Assembly (NCBI RefSeq): GCF_001571065.1
Contig: NZ_BCSW01000022.1
Coordinates: forward strand, 1 to 53,418
Direction of reading: 5' to 3'
DNA from: Dietzia cinnamea NBRC 102147
GTDB lineage: Bacteria > Actinomycetota > Actinomycetes > Mycobacteriales > Mycobacteriaceae
DNA length: 53,418 nt
The notes under the pieces are model-generated. The model was not told the DNA's origin. It made no database searches and worked only from the letters and a program-made list of their open reading frames with translations. Below, in pieces: positions 9,159 through 19,389 of this stretch; the stretch's first letter is position 1; each line of letters begins with the position of its first letter. The position numbers were made by a program, and so were the translations under genes.

Positions 9159-10337
9159 ATGTCCGCCCCCACCGCCACCGCCTCCCCCGCGCTGCGCATC
9201 GGCCCGCTCGAGCTCGCGTCGCCCGTCGTCCTCGCGCCGATGGCCGGGGTCACCAACGTCGCCTTCCGCACCCTGTGCCGCGAGATCGAGCGGGAGCAGC
9301 AGGGATCGGTGTCGGGACTGTACGTGTGCGAGATGGTCACCGCCCGTGCGCTGGTCGAGCGGCAGCCCGCGACCTTGCACATGGCGACGTTCGCGTCCGA
9401 CGAGTCGCCCCGCAGTCTGCAGCTGTACACGGTCGACGCGGAGTACACGTACGCGGCGGCCAGGATGATCGTCGACGAGAACCTCGCCGACCACATCGAC
9501 ATCAACTTCGGATGCCCGGTCCCCAAGGTCACCCGGCGCGGCGGCGGATCCGCGATCCCCTACAAGCGCCGCCTGTTCCGGTCGATCGTGGCGGCGGCGG
9601 TGAGGGCCACCGAGGGCACCGAGATCCCCGTGACGGTCAAGATGCGCGTCGGGATCGACGACGAGCACCACACTCACCTCGACGCCGGTCGGATCGCCGT
9701 GGAGGAGGGCGCCAAGGCGGTGGCGCTCCATGCGCGGACCGCAGCCCAGCGGTATTCGGGGGAGGCGGACTGGTCGCAGATCTCGCGACTGGTCGAGCAC
9801 GTCGGCGCGGTATCGGACGTGCCGGTTCTCGGTAACGGCGACATCTTCTCCGCCGAGGACGCGGTGCGGATGCGCGAGCAGACCGGGTGCGCGGGCGTGG
9901 TGATCGGCCGCGGTTGTCTCGGCCGTCCGTGGCTGTTCTCCGAGCTGGCCGCCCGCCTCGCGGGCCGCGAGGCGCCGACCCCGCCCACTCTCGGAGAGGT
10001 CGCCCGGATCATGTACCGCCACGGCGAACTCCTCGCCGAGCACCACGGCGAGGACAAGGGCATGCGGGACATCCGCAAGCACGTCGCCTGGTACCTGCGC
10101 GGGTTCCCCGCCGGGTCGGAGAAGCGGGTGGCCCTGTCCGCCGTCCGCACCCTGAACGATCTCGCCGCGATGCTGGCCGACCTGCCGACTGACGAGCCGT
10201 TCCCCGCGGACGGCTACGGACCGCGTGGGCGGCAGGGCTCGCCGTCGAAGGTCCTGCTGCCCGAAGGGTGGCTGGACGACCCCGAGGACGACGCGGTGGC
10301 GCTCGCCGGCGCGGACGCCGAGAACTCCGGGGGCTGA
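9159..10337 (+). CDS. dus: tRNA-dihydrouridine synthase
   Basis: An FMN-dependent enzyme that reduces uridines to dihydrouridine in tRNA D-loops. The 392-residue protein has the N-terminal TIM-barrel start LAPMAGVTNVAFR (residues 25-37), the catalytic Cys119 in INFGCPVPKV, VTVKMRVG and the FMN-phosphate-binding GVVIGRG. A helical C-terminal tRNA-binding domain follows. It is closest to the DusB type found once in actinobacteria. It lies directly after tRNA-Lys and could be co-transcribed with it; four tRNA genes are within 0.8 kb. Confidence 0.95.
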   Translation: MSAPTATASPALRIGPLELASPVVLAPMAGVTNVAFRTLCREIEREQQGSVSGLYVCEMVTARALVERQPATLHMATFASDESPRSLQLYTVDAEYTYAAARMIVDENLADHIDINFGCPVPKVTRRGGGSAIPYKRRLFRSIVAAAVRATEGTEIPVTVKMRVGIDDEHHTHLDAGRIAVEEGAKAVALHARTAAQRYSGEADWSQISRLVEHVGAVSDVPVLGNGDIFSAEDAVRMREQTGCAGVVIGRGCLGRPWLFSELAARLAGREAPTPPTLGEVARIMYRHGELLAEHHGEDKGMRDIRKHVAWYLRGFPAGSEKRVALSAVRTLNDLAAMLADLPTDEPFPADGYGPRGRQGSPSKVLLPEGWLDDPEDDAVALAGADAENSGG

Positions 10338-10355
10338 CCCCCGGGGTGACCCCGA

Positions 10356-10377
10356 GTTCACCGGGCGTTCACCGTGA
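10356..10377 (+). promoter_or_regulatory. PHO-box-like direct repeat upstream of phoU
   Basis: GTTCACCGGGC followed immediately by GTTCACCGTGA: two 11-bp direct repeats of the form bound by actinobacterial PhoP. It lies about 40 bp before the phoU start. The same pattern precedes pstS. Confidence 0.7.
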
Positions 10378-10404
10378 GCGGAGATCACCGCGCTGACATG
10401 GGCG

Positions 10405-10410
10405 TATGCT
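10405..10410 (+). promoter_or_regulatory. Leaderless -10 box for phoU
   Basis: TATGCT, 6 nt before ATG 10417. The PHO-box repeats end 27 bp upstream, overlapping the expected -35 zone, as for a PhoP-activated promoter. Confidence 0.6.
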
Positions 10411-10416
10411 GGCGGT

Positions 10417-11199
10417 ATGCGTCTTGTCTACTCCGAAGAACTCGCGGATCTGGCCACCTCCATGGCCCGGATGTGCTCCCTCGCGACCGATGACATGGAG
10501 TTGGCCACCCACGCTCTGCTCCAGGTCGACCTCGTCGCCGCGGAGAAGGTCCTACAGTCGTCGTCGGAGATGTCGCGGCTGGCGACCGAGAACGAGGAGC
10601 GCGGTTTCGCGCTGCTCGCCCTCCAGGCCCCGGTAGCGCGTGACCTCCGCCAGGTGGTCACGTCGATACAGCTGGTGCAGGACCTGGTCCGGATGGGCAC
10701 CCTGGCGGGCCACGTCGCCAAGATCGTCCGCCGGCGCCATCCCGAGCCGGTTCTGCCAGAGCCGGTCAACGGCTACCTAGCGGAGATGGGCCGCGTGGCC
10801 GTCGCCCTCGGCCGCTCGGCCACCGAGGTGCTGCTCAACAGGGACCCCGAGCAGGCCGCGACCCTGGCACAGCAGGACGATGCGGTCGACGACCTGCGTC
10901 GCCACCTGTTCACCCTGCTCACCGTTCGCGAGTGGAAGTGGGGCGTGGCCTGCGCGGTCGACGTGACCCTGCTGGGCCGGTACTACGAGCGGTTCGCCGA
11001 CCACGCGGTCGAGGTCGCGCAGCGCGTGATCTTCCTGGCGACCGGCGAGTACGCCACCACCCCCGAGAGCGATCCCGAGGAGCCGTCGCCGTCGAGCGAG
11101 GAGCTGGTTCGCCGCTTCAACGAGACGGACCGTGCCTTCAAACAGCGGATGGCGCAGCACGAACCGGATGAGGACGAAGGGTCACCACAGGGGTCCTGA
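10417..11199 (+). CDS. phoU: Phosphate transport system regulator PhoU
   Basis: A helical cytoplasmic protein that links the Pst transporter to the phosphate two-component system and represses it when phosphate is ample. The 260 residues comprise two PhoU repeats; the second starts near [14 protein letters not shown]. The tail after residue 210 is acidic and low-complexity ([12 protein letters not shown]), longer than in E. coli PhoU. It is convergent with pstB, separated by a strong hairpin. It has its own PHO-box-like repeat, so it is probably induced with pstSCAB. Confidence 0.95.
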   Translation: MRLVYSEELADLATSMARMCSLATDDMELATHALLQVDLVAAEKVLQSSSEMSRLATENEERGFALLALQAPVARDLRQVVTSIQLVQDLVRMGTLAGHVAKIVRRRHPEPVLPEPVNGYLAEMGRVAVALGRSATEVLLNRDPEQAATLAQQDDAVDDLRRHLFTLLTVREWKWGVACAVDVTLLGRYYERFADHAVEVAQRVIFLATGEYATTPESDPEEPSPSSEELVRRFNETDRAFKQRMAQHEPDEDEGSPQGS

Positions 11200-11237
11200 C
11201 CAGCGGGTGGCGCGCCACACGCGTCACGCACGACGAA

Positions 11238-11279
11238 GACCGCCCCGTCCCGGGGTTCCGAGCCCGGGGCGGGGCGGTC
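11238..11279. terminator. Bidirectional terminator between phoU and pstB
   Basis: A 17-bp stem with one G-U (GACCGCCCCGTCCCGGG against CCCGGGGCGGGGCGGTC) and an 8-nt loop, between convergent genes. Confidence 0.85.
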
Positions 11280-11333
11280 TCGTGTGTGGCGGGATCCGGC
11301 TGGTGCCGCGAGGCGATCCGGGTCGTGGTCGGC

Positions 11334-12110
<777 letters not shown>

Positions 12111-12119
12111 ATCGGGTCC

Positions 12120-13034
12120 TTACTTGGTCTTGGGCGCGAGCGCCTTGGCGGCGAACGTGGCGAGCACGTTCGCCAGCCCGATGATGATGATGAGCGTCAG
12201 GGCAGCACCCCAGATGCGGTACTGGCCGGCCTCGTTGGGGTTCGAGAGCTGGTTGTAGATCAGCAGCGGCAGCGAGGCCATGTTGCCCTCGAACACGTCG
12301 TAGTTGTAGCGGGCCGTGTAGCCCACGAGGATGAGCACCGGCGCCGTCTCGCCCATCACGCGGGCCAGCGCGAGGAAGATGCCCGAGATCATGCCCGACA
12401 GCGCGGTCGGGACCACGACGCTGACGATGGTCTTCCACTTGGGCACGCCCAGCGCGTAGGAGGCCTCCCGGAGTTCATCGGGGACCAGCTTGAGCATCTC
12501 CTCGGTCGACCGCACGATGAGCGGCAGCATGAGCAGCACCAGCGCCAGAGCCACGGCGAAGGCGCTGAGGTTGAACTTCAGCACCGAGATCCAGACGCCG
12601 AAGATGAAGATGGCAGCCACCACGGACGGGACGCCGGCGAGGACGTCCACCATGAACGTCGTGGGCCTGGCGAGCCTGGAGTCGGGGTACTCGACGAGCA
12701 TGATGCCCGCGGCGACGCCCAGAGGTATCGAGATGACGGCCGCGATCAGCGCCTGTACGAGGCTGCCGTAGATCGCGTGACCGACCCCGCCCGCCATCGA
12801 GGACGGCGCGACGAGATTGAACGAGTTGGTCCACCAGTTCACGTTGATGATCGCGGGGAAACCCGAGACGATCACCTTGAACAGCAGGGCGACCAGGGGG
12901 ATGACGGCCAGCACGAAGCAGACCGTGAACACCACGGTCGCCGCCTTGTCCTTGATCTTCCGGCCACCGGAGATCGGAAGGAATGTGTCGGCCGGCTTGG
13001 CCGGTTTGGCGAGGTCGGGGGTTGCCTGGGACAT
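12120..13034 (-). CDS. pstA: Phosphate ABC transporter permease PstA
   Basis: Inner-membrane permease subunit of 304 residues with about six membrane helices. The cytoplasmic EAA loop (LREASYALGVPKWKTI) that contacts PstB is clear. A Lys/Pro-rich N-terminal stretch precedes helix 1. Its ATG overlaps the pstC stop codon by one base, so the two permeases are translationally coupled. Confidence 0.97.
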   Translation of the reverse strand: MSQATPDLAKPAKPADTFLPISGGRKIKDKAATVVFTVCFVLAVIPLVALLFKVIVSGFPAIINVNWWTNSFNLVAPSSMAGGVGHAIYGSLVQALIAAVISIPLGVAAGIMLVEYPDSRLARPTTFMVDVLAGVPSVVAAIFIFGVWISVLKFNLSAFAVALALVLLMLPLIVRSTEEMLKLVPDELREASYALGVPKWKTIVSVVVPTALSGMISGIFLALARVMGETAPVLILVGYTARYNYDVFEGNMASLPLLIYNQLSNPNEAGQYRIWGAALTLIIIIGLANVLATFAAKALAPKTK

Positions 13035-14083
13035 CAGCCGTTGACCTTTCCACCGGACACCGAGCGCGCGATGAGGTTGACGATGAAGGTGAGGATGAAG
13101 AGCACGAGGCCGGCCGCGATGTACGCACCGGTCGGCAGCGGGTGGTTGAACTCGGCGCTACCGGACGCGATCTTGGAGGCGAAGGTGAACCCGCCGTCGA
13201 ACAGCGACAGTGTGCTGGGCGAACTCGCCGCGCGGAGGATGATCAGGACCGCCACCGTCTCTCCGAGCGCGCGACCGAGGGCGAGCATGGAGCCGGCGAT
13301 CATCCCCGACTTGGCGTAGGGGAAGCAGGTCATCCGGATCTTCTCCCACTTGGTGGCGCCCAGCGCGAGCGCCGCCTCCTGGTGCAGAGAAGGCGTCTGG
13401 CGAATGGTCTCGCGGGACATCGAGGTGATGATCGGCAGGATCATGATCGCCAGGACGACGCCGGCGGTGAAGATGGTGCCGCCGCCGGCGATCGTGACGT
13501 TGCCGTCGCCGAACAGGAAGAACCAGTTGAGGTTCTCGTTGAGCCACGTGGCGAACGGGACCATCCACGGCCCCAGGACGAGCAGACCCCACATGCCGTA
13601 GATGATCGACGGCACGGCGGCCAGCAGGTCGATGAGGGCCGACAGCGTCCGTGAGAGCCGGGGCGGCGCGTACTGCACCAGGAACGTGGCGATCCCGATG
13701 GAGACGGGCACCGCCAGCACCAGGGCGAAGACGGAGCTCAGCACCGTGACCTTGAGCAGGTCGAGGATGCCGAACGACATGTTCTCCGGGTCCGTGGTGT
13801 TCCACACGGACGACGTGAAGAAGTTGACGTTGTTCTGCATGAGCGACGGCGTCGCCTGCATGACCAGAACGATCCCGATGAGGGCGATGAGCGCGACGAT
13901 GACCGCGCCCGCGAAAACGGTGAGCCCGCGGAAGATCGCGTCGATCCTCTGGGACGACCCGGCGTCGCGCAGGCCGCTCCCGCCGCCCGTGTCCGCGTCC
14001 GACGCCGGGGCGGTGCCGTCGGCGGGCCCGCCGGACGAGGAGTTCTTGCCGGCGTCACGGTCGACGGATTCGTGAACTGTCAT
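13034..14083 (-). CDS. pstC: Phosphate ABC transporter permease PstC
   Basis: The second permease subunit, 349 residues. A disordered Gly/Ser/Asp-rich N-terminus of about 55 residues is longer than in E. coli. Then come six membrane helices and the EAA loop ([16 protein letters not shown]). It follows pstS after an 80-nt gap containing a hairpin that may lower downstream expression relative to the abundant binding protein. Confidence 0.97.
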   Translation of the reverse strand: MTVHESVDRDAGKNSSSGGPADGTAPASDADTGGGSGLRDAGSSQRIDAIFRGLTVFAGAVIVALIALIGIVLVMQATPSLMQNNVNFFTSSVWNTTDPENMSFGILDLLKVTVLSSVFALVLAVPVSIGIATFLVQYAPPRLSRTLSALIDLLAAVPSIIYGMWGLLVLGPWMVPFATWLNENLNWFFLFGDGNVTIAGGGTIFTAGVVLAIMILPIITSMSRETIRQTPSLHQEAALALGATKWEKIRMTCFPYAKSGMIAGSMLALGRALGETVAVLIILRAASSPSTLSLFDGGFTFASKIASGSAEFNHPLPTGAYIAAGLVLFILTFIVNLIARSVSGGKVNG

Positions 14084-14115
14084 GAGACCTTCAGTCGCTC
14101 AGGTGGGAAAGGGGT

Positions 14116-14157
14116 CGGTCACCGCGCCCGACCGTACAGGGGTGGACGCGGTGACCG
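14116..14157 (-). promoter_or_regulatory. Intercistronic hairpin between pstS and pstC
   Basis: An 11-bp perfect stem (CGGTCACCGCG/CGCGGTGACCG) with a 20-nt loop within the 80-nt gap. No T-tract follows, so it is more likely an RNA stabiliser or partial terminator than a full stop. Confidence 0.6.
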
Positions 14158-14163
14158 GAAATA

Positions 14164-15273
14164 TCAGGAGATTTCGGAGATCGCCGTCACCAGCTTCTCG
14201 CGGAACTCGTCGGGCACCGGGATGTAGCCCTCGGGCTCGAGCTGACCCTGGACGTCCTCGGACACCGCGATGTTGAGGAAGGACTTGACGGCCTCGGCGG
14301 TCTCGGGATCGCCGTAGGTCGAGCAGACGATCTCGTAGGTCGGCATGATGATCGGGTAGGCGCCCGCGGCCTCGGGGACGTAGAACGACGAGGTGTCGAT
14401 GACCAGGTCGTTGGAGCCCTCGTTCTTCAGGGTGGCCGAGTCGATCGTGGTGCCGGCGGTCTCGGCGTTGAGCTCGACGCCCTCGGAGTCGGCCGGGGTG
14501 ATGACCTTGACCATGCCGAGGTCCTGGCTCTTGGCGTAGGACCACTCGGTGTAGGTGATGGTGCCCGGGGTCTGCGCGACGGCGGCGGAGACGCCCTCGT
14601 TGCCCTTGGCGCCCTCGCCCGTGCCGCCGTTGAACGTCTTGCCGGCGCCCTCGGTCCACACCTCGGGCGCGGCCGCCTCGAGGTACTTCTGGAAGTTGTC
14701 GGTGGTGCCCGACTCGTCCGAGCGGAAGATCACGGTGATGTCCTGGTCGGGCAGCTCGACGCCCTGGTTCTCCTCGGCGATGGCCGGGTCGTTCCAGTTG
14801 GTGATCTCGCCCTTGAAGATCTTGGCGAGCGTGTCGGCCGACAGCGCGACCTCGACGCCGTCCAGGTTGTAGGCGATCGCGATCGGGCCGAAGACAGCCG
14901 GCAGGTTCCACGCCGGGCCCTCGCACCGCTGCTCGGCCTGCGTGTACTCCTCGTCCTTGAGGGGGGAGTCCGAGCCGCCGAAGTCGGTCTGGCCGCCGAT
15001 GAACTCCTTGACGCCGGCGCCGGAGCCGTTCGAGTTGTAGTCGAGGGTGTGGCCCTCGCAGCTCATGGCGTAGGAGTTGGCGAAGACGGTCATCGCGTTG
15101 TTCTGCGACGAGGCGCCGGAGGCCTTGAGTGCGGCCTTGCCGCCGCACTCCGCGTCGGCGACCTGCTGAGCGGCCTGATCGCCGGAACCGGCATTGTTAT
15201 CCGAGCAGGCGGCGAGGCCGACCGTCGTGAGGGCAGCGAGGCCGAGCAGAGCACCGGTGCGCTTGAGGTCCAC
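14164..15273 (-). CDS. pstS: Phosphate-binding lipoprotein PstS
   Basis: Extracytoplasmic phosphate-binding lipoprotein that feeds PstC/PstA. The 369-residue protein begins with a short signal peptide and lipobox (TTVGLAAC, Cys at about residue 23), followed by a flexible linker. Family motifs include SGASSQNNAM, the phosphate-contacting TDFGGSDSPL, and RSDESGTTDNFQKYL. GTG 15273 is chosen because AGGAG lies 6 nt upstream; an ATG six codons earlier overlaps that site. First gene of the pst operon, under a PHO-box-like array. Confidence 0.97.
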   Translation of the reverse strand: MDLKRTGALLGLAALTTVGLAACSDNNAGSGDQAAQQVADAECGGKAALKASGASSQNNAMTVFANSYAMSCEGHTLDYNSNGSGAGVKEFIGGQTDFGGSDSPLKDEEYTQAEQRCEGPAWNLPAVFGPIAIAYNLDGVEVALSADTLAKIFKGEITNWNDPAIAEENQGVELPDQDITVIFRSDESGTTDNFQKYLEAAAPEVWTEGAGKTFNGGTGEGAKGNEGVSAAVAQTPGTITYTEWSYAKSQDLGMVKVITPADSEGVELNAETAGTTIDSATLKNEGSNDLVIDTSSFYVPEAAGAYPIIMPTYEIVCSTYGDPETAEAVKSFLNIAVSEDVQGQLEPEGYIPVPDEFREKLVTAISEIS

Positions 15274-15383
15274 AAAATCTCCTAGGTTCATCTGGCGGGA
15301 TGCCCCACCGGTTCACGTTCTTGGCGATCTGGTCGCGGGGCCGGACCGCACACACCGGCCCGACGGGGAGAGAACCTAAAGCT

Positions 15384-15427
15384 CGGACGTGAACAGCCCC
15401 GAGGAAGTAGGTGAACCCGAGATGAAC
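15384..15427 (-). promoter_or_regulatory. PHO-box-like array upstream of pstS
   Basis: Read on the minus strand there are four consecutive 11-nt units: GTTCATCTCGG, GTTCACCTACT, TCCTCGGGGCT (degenerate) and GTTCACGTCCG. Three carry GTTCA at exact 11-bp phase, as in actinobacterial PhoP sites. The array lies 111-154 bp before the pstS start. Confidence 0.75.
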
Positions 15428-15525
15428 TCCCTGTTCGCGCGTAGTTCACCCTGCCCGCGGAGCCCTCCCGGCGAGGCCCCCACCTGGGGTGACACTGAGA
15501 ACGGGCACCCCCGCCATCCCGGTCA

Positions 15526-16464
15526 TCACCGCGAGGCGTACGTCACATCGCGGTGCTCGACCGTGAATCCGAGACGCTCGTAGGTACTGATCGCCGGGGA
15601 GTTGTCACCCTCGACGTAGAGCACCACCGACTCCGCGCCGACGGTGTCCTCGAGGTGCGCGACGCCGAGGGCGGTGAGTAGCCCGCCGAGACCGCGCCCC
15701 TGCTCCGCCGGGTCCACCGCGACGACGTAGACCTCGCCCTCCACCGGCTCCCCCGGCTCCGCGACGGTCTTGGTCCAGTGGAACCCGGCCAAGCGCGACC
15801 GCGGCCCCGTGACGTCGACGGCCAGGAACACGCCGGCAGGATCGACCCAGTCCACGGCCAGCCGCTCGTCGAGCTGATCACGACTCCAGCCGCCCTGCTC
15901 CGGGTGCCACGAGAACGCGGCGTTGTTGACGCGCAGGAACTCCGCCCGTGCGTCCAGGCCCGGCCAGCGCTGCCCGCCCTCGGAGGCGGCGTCGGCGAGC
16001 GTGCCGGTCTCGATCCCCTCGGCCGGGCGCTGGTCCGGCAGCGCCGGGACGTCGGCGGCGCGCCTGCGCATCATCAGCAGTTCGCGCGTGCGCGCGAGGC
16101 CCATGCCGTCTGCGAGACCCCGCGCGGCCGGCAGATCCCCGTGGGCCCACACGGCGACATCCGGTTCCGCCTCCAGCACCGCGCGCACGAGAGCGGTGCC
16201 CAGTCCCCGCCGGCGGTGTCCGGGGTGGACCACCAGCTCGGCGGACGACCCGGGTCCGCTGCCCGTCAGCTGCGCATACCCGGCCGGCCCGTCCGTGCCG
16301 GGAGCGCTCGCGAGAAAGTGACGGACCCGGGCGGACGGCGCCCGCAGCGCCCGTAGCGGCTGCTCCCCCAGCGGGGCCACCCCGTCCAGCGTCTCGGCCT
16401 CCGCGGCCATCGCCTCCACCCGGTCAGCGGTGGCGGCGTCCATGGATCGTTCATCGACCGTCAT
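15526..16464 (-). CDS. mshD: Mycothiol synthase
   Basis: The last enzyme of mycothiol synthesis: it acetylates Cys-GlcN-Ins with acetyl-CoA. The 312-residue protein has two tandem GNAT domains. The N-terminal one has the CoA loop [11 protein letters not shown]; the C-terminal active one has [15 protein letters not shown]. Its ATG overlaps the glnR stop (ATGA), so it is coupled to glnR, the same pair as Rv0818-Rv0819 in M. tuberculosis. The neighbour phoT found in mycobacteria is absent; pstS follows here instead. Confidence 0.95.
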   Translation of the reverse strand: MTVDERSMDAATADRVEAMAAEAETLDGVAPLGEQPLRALRAPSARVRHFLASAPGTDGPAGYAQLTGSGPGSSAELVVHPGHRRRGLGTALVRAVLEAEPDVAVWAHGDLPAARGLADGMGLARTRELLMMRRRAADVPALPDQRPAEGIETGTLADAASEGGQRWPGLDARAEFLRVNNAAFSWHPEQGGWSRDQLDERLAVDWVDPAGVFLAVDVTGPRSRLAGFHWTKTVAEPGEPVEGEVYVVAVDPAEQGRGLGGLLTALGVAHLEDTVGAESVVLYVEGDNSPAISTYERLGFTVEHRDVTYASR

Positions 16465-17150
16465 GCGTCCCCTCCCTCCTCGCGGCGGTCCGTCGGTCTG
16501 ACCGCCTTGTACCCGACGTTACGGACCGTGCCGATGAGGGACTCGTGATCCGGGCCCAGCTTGGCGCGCAGGCGCCGGACGTGCACGTCGACCGTGCGCG
16601 TGCCGCCGAAGAAGTCGTAGCCCCACACCTCCTGGAGGAGCTGGGCGCGCGAGAACACCCGGCCGGGGTGCTGGCAGAGATGCTTGAGGAGCTCGAATTC
16701 CTTGTAGGTGAGGTCCAGGGGCCGGCCCTTGACGCGTGCGACGTAGGTCTCCTCGTCGATCACCAGCTCACCGACCGTGAGCAGGCCGCCGTCGGCCTCG
16801 CCCTGCGTGGTGCGGCGCGCGGCCGCCAGTCGGAACCGGGCGTCCACCTCCGCGGGCCCCGTGGTCGGCAGGAGGATGTCGTCCAGTCCCCAGTCGCCAC
16901 TGACCGCGATCAACCCGCCCTCGGAGACCACCGCGATGACGGCGAGGTCCGCGCCGCCCGCGAGAAGCCTGCACAACGCCCGCGACGCCGCCAGATCACT
17001 CCGCGCGTCGACCAGCGCGAGGGCCGCCCCGGAGAGCTCGCCCAACGAGGAGGCGAGCGGCGGGAGCACACGCACCGAGTGCGGGAGCAGAGGCAGTGCC
17101 GGGATGACCGCCTCCGGGTCTGCTTCAGCGGCGAGGAGCACTACGTCCAT
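16461..17150 (-). CDS. glnR: OmpR-type nitrogen regulator GlnR
   Basis: An atypical orphan response regulator that controls nitrogen assimilation genes in actinobacteria. The 229-residue protein has an N-terminal receiver-like domain keeping the [17 protein letters not shown] segment with the conserved Asp, and the GlnR-typical [19 protein letters not shown]. The C-terminal winged helix includes [20 protein letters not shown] and [15 protein letters not shown]. No histidine kinase is adjacent, as expected. The ATG has GAGAGGA upstream at about 7 nt. It is divergent from lmeA. Confidence 0.92.
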   Translation of the reverse strand: MDVVLLAAEADPEAVIPALPLLPHSVRVLPPLASSLGELSGAALALVDARSDLAASRALCRLLAGGADLAVIAVVSEGGLIAVSGDWGLDDILLPTTGPAEVDARFRLAAARRTTQGEADGGLLTVGELVIDEETYVARVKGRPLDLTYKEFELLKHLCQHPGRVFSRAQLLQEVWGYDFFGGTRTVDVHVRRLRAKLGPDHESLIGTVRNVGYKAVRPTDRREEGGDA

Positions 17151-17234
17151 GTCGCTTCCTCTCCATCCGGGGGGCCGAGAGGAATACTAGCGACCTCCAC
17201 CCCCGAAACAGGGAGTGGAGTACACCTGGAGCCC

Positions 17235-17978
17235 ATGAGGATCCCCCGCCCCGCCGTCGTCGCGGTCGTCGCAGTGGCAACGGTCGCCCTCGGCGCCTTC
17301 GTCACGGAGACGGTGCACGCCTCCCGGATCGAGGCGGACCTGTCGACCCGGATCGGCGGCCCCGCGACGCCCGGGTCGGCGCCCCCGTCGGTCATGATCG
17401 GCGGCGGTCCGGGGTCGCGATGGGTCGGGCCCGACACTCTCGCGTCCGCGGCGATCCGGATCGAGGGGGTCGAACGGCCGGGTCTCGGCCCCGTCGCCGT
17501 CGAGGCGAGGGCCACCGACGTCCTCGTGCCGGACGATCCGGCAGCCCCGCCGATCGCCGGGGAGTCGACGGTCTCGGTCCAGATCACCGGCGACTCACTC
17601 GGCCCCGCTCTGGGGATGCGGGACGTGCTGGTCGGCGCCGCCGACGACCCGAGTCTCGCGGGCGGAACCGAACACCGGGCCCGCGTCACGGGGACCCTCG
17701 AGGGATCCGACGTCCGCGTCTCGGCGTTCGTCGACCTCGTCGTCGACACCCACGGCGCGCGGCTCGTCCCCGTCGCCCCGGCGACCGGACCCGCGGGGTT
17801 CCCCGACGGTGACGGCGAGCTCGCACTGCGCCGGACCGCCCTGACCCTGGAACCCGATGTCCTCCCCCTAGGAGCCACGGTCGACACCCTCACGGTGACC
17901 GGCGGCACCATCACCGCCGCCGGCGTCGCCGCGCGCGGCGGAGCGCCGCTCGACGGTCTCGCGCGCCCCGGCCACTAG
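17235..17978 (+). CDS. lmeA: LmeA-like exported protein (DUF2993)
   Basis: A 247-residue exported protein. It has an N-terminal signal/anchor (VVAVVAVATVALGAFVTETV), then a small beta-rich domain of the DUF2993 family. In mycobacteria the protein encoded next to glnR (Rv0817c, LmeA) is a phosphatidylinositol-binding periplasmic factor needed for full lipomannan mannan-chain elongation; function here is inferred from synteny and family. The frame is open far upstream across glnR and mshD on the other strand, but the signal peptide and position fix ATG 17235. Its stop codon overlaps the next gene's -10 box. Confidence 0.8.
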   Translation: MRIPRPAVVAVVAVATVALGAFVTETVHASRIEADLSTRIGGPATPGSAPPSVMIGGGPGSRWVGPDTLASAAIRIEGVERPGLGPVAVEARATDVLVPDDPAAPPIAGESTVSVQITGDSLGPALGMRDVLVGAADDPSLAGGTEHRARVTGTLEGSDVRVSAFVDLVVDTHGARLVPVAPATGPAGFPDGDGELALRRTALTLEPDVLPLGATVDTLTVTGGTITAAGVAARGGAPLDGLARPGH

Positions 17979-17981
17979 ACT
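17976..17981 (+). promoter_or_regulatory. Leaderless -10 box for the sulfurtransferase gene
   Basis: TAGACT, 7 nt before ATG 17989. Its first three bases are the lmeA stop codon. Confidence 0.5.
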
Positions 17982-17988
17982 CGGCCGC

Positions 17989-18819
17989 ATGAGTCGCGAC
18001 GACGTACTGGTCAGCACCAGCTGGGCCTCCTCGCGCCTGGCCGATGACTCGGTGGTCTTCCTCGAGGTCGACGAGGACGTGACGGCGTACCACACCGACG
18101 GCCACATCCCGGGCGCCGTCGCCCTCGACTGGCGGACCGAGTTGCAGCAGCAGTACACGCGCGACCTGGTCGACCGCGAACGCTTCGGCGAACTCATGTC
18201 CGAGCGGGGCATCAGCCGCGACCACACGATCGTCGTCTACGGCGGCAACCACAACTGGTTCGCGGCCTACGCGTACTGGTACCTGCGCCTGTACGGGCAC
18301 CGCGACGTCCGACTCCTCGACGGCGGACGCATGCTGTGGGAGCGCGAGGGGCGCCCCCTGGAGACCGAGGCGCCCCGGCGCCCGGTCACCGACTACGTGG
18401 CCGACCCCCAGGACCTGTCGATCCGCGCGTTCCGCGACGACGTCCTCGCCGGGCTGGGACGCGACGGCTTCGTGGACGTGCGCTCGGTGGACGAGTACAC
18501 CGGTCGCCTCGCCGCCCCCGCAGGGCTGCCGCAGGAGGGCGGGCGCCAGCGCGGTCACATCCCGGGCGCGGTCAGCATCCCCTGGAACCGCGCGGTCACC
18601 CGCGACGGCACCTTCCGCTCCGACGCGGAACTGCGCGAGATCTACTCGGACGTGCTCGACGACCCCGCTCGGCGCATCGTGGCCTACTGCCGGATCGGTG
18701 AGCGGTCCAGCCACACCTGGTTCGTCCTCCACGAGCTCCTCGACCAACCCAACGTCGTCAACTACGACGGCAGCTGGGTCGAGTACGGCTCCCTCATCGG
18801 GGTCCCGGTCGAGCGGTGA
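17989..18819 (+). CDS. Thiosulfate sulfurtransferase (rhodanese; CysA2/SseA-like)
   Basis: Transfers sulfane sulfur from thiosulfate or a similar donor. The 276-residue protein has two rhodanese domains: an inactive N-terminal domain (HIPGAVALDW) and a C-terminal domain with catalytic Cys234 in the loop CRIGERSS. The order LmeA, rhodanese, nitrobindin-like matches Rv0817c-Rv0815c-Rv0813c in M. tuberculosis, where this position is cysA2. The sseC partner gene that follows cysA2 there is not found here; a different 166-residue gene takes the place. Confidence 0.92.
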   Translation: MSRDDVLVSTSWASSRLADDSVVFLEVDEDVTAYHTDGHIPGAVALDWRTELQQQYTRDLVDRERFGELMSERGISRDHTIVVYGGNHNWFAAYAYWYLRLYGHRDVRLLDGGRMLWEREGRPLETEAPRRPVTDYVADPQDLSIRAFRDDVLAGLGRDGFVDVRSVDEYTGRLAAPAGLPQEGGRQRGHIPGAVSIPWNRAVTRDGTFRSDAELREIYSDVLDDPARRIVAYCRIGERSSHTWFVLHELLDQPNVVNYDGSWVEYGSLIGVPVER

Positions 18820-18851
18820 GACCTCGCGCCCCGCGCGGGTGCGAAGCTGGC

Positions 18852-18857
18852 TAGTCT
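18852..18857 (+). promoter_or_regulatory. Leaderless -10 box for the 166-residue protein
   Basis: TAGTCT, 7 nt before ATG 18865. Confidence 0.5.
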
Positions 18858-18864
18858 CGATCTC

Positions 18865-19365
18865 ATGTCTCTGCTGTCCCGTGCGCTCGGCATGGCCGGG
18901 CGGGCCTCGGTGGTCGCCGTCGGCGCCTCCATCGCCTCCGCAGTCCTCGTGGGTATCGATCAGCGTCGGGGGGCGACCCCGGAGGTACCCGATCACCCCG
19001 GCCCGTACTCCCCAGAGGAGCGCGAGGAGGCGGTGCGGATGTACCTCACCGCCCTCACCGCGCCGGCCGCGGCGTTCCGCGTCCCGTTCGCACCCGACTG
19101 CGTGCGGCGCGAGAACGGGATCAAGACCGGCTTCAACGCGGCCCAACTCCGCTGGGACCTCCACCTGCACCTGCAGTACTCGGTGATCCGTGAGGTGCGG
19201 GACATCGTCCTCACCGTGGACCCCCCGGGCCGGGAGGGCGTCGTACACGCGGAGTTCACGCTCGCGACCGTTCTGGGCGTGAAGGCCAGGGTCTCCGAGG
19301 ACTTCGTCGTGCCACCCGAGGACTGCCTCATCCACTCGATCGACGCCCGCATCGCAGTGGGCTGA
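18865..19365 (+). CDS. Conserved-looking hypothetical protein with N-terminal hydrophobic segment
   Basis: I do not recognise a family. The 166-residue protein opens with a possible signal or anchor helix ([25 protein letters not shown]). A helix beginning [23 protein letters not shown] follows, then a beta-rich part with alternating charged and hydrophobic residues ending [16 protein letters not shown]. Codon use is like its neighbours. It has its own TAnnnT box and lies between the sulfurtransferase and a 32-codon gene. It may be attached to the outside of the membrane, as an inference from the N-terminus. Confidence 0.8.
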   Translation: MSLLSRALGMAGRASVVAVGASIASAVLVGIDQRRGATPEVPDHPGPYSPEEREEAVRMYLTALTAPAAAFRVPFAPDCVRRENGIKTGFNAAQLRWDLHLHLQYSVIREVRDIVLTVDPPGREGVVHAEFTLATVLGVKARVSEDFVVPPEDCLIHSIDARIAVG

Positions 19366-19377
19366 ACGCCTCGGGGT

Positions 19378-19383
19378 TAGAAT
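19378..19383 (+). promoter_or_regulatory. Leaderless -10 box for the 32-codon gene
   Basis: TAGAAT, 6 nt before ATG 19390. It is one of the closest matches to TATAAT in the window. Confidence 0.55.
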
Positions 19384-19389
19384 CAGGCC

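Noticed and set aside
15948-17234. Long upstream extension of the LmeA-like frame across glnR and mshD.
   Set aside because: The extension is antisense to two certain genes and Arg/Pro-rich; the signal peptide begins at 17235.
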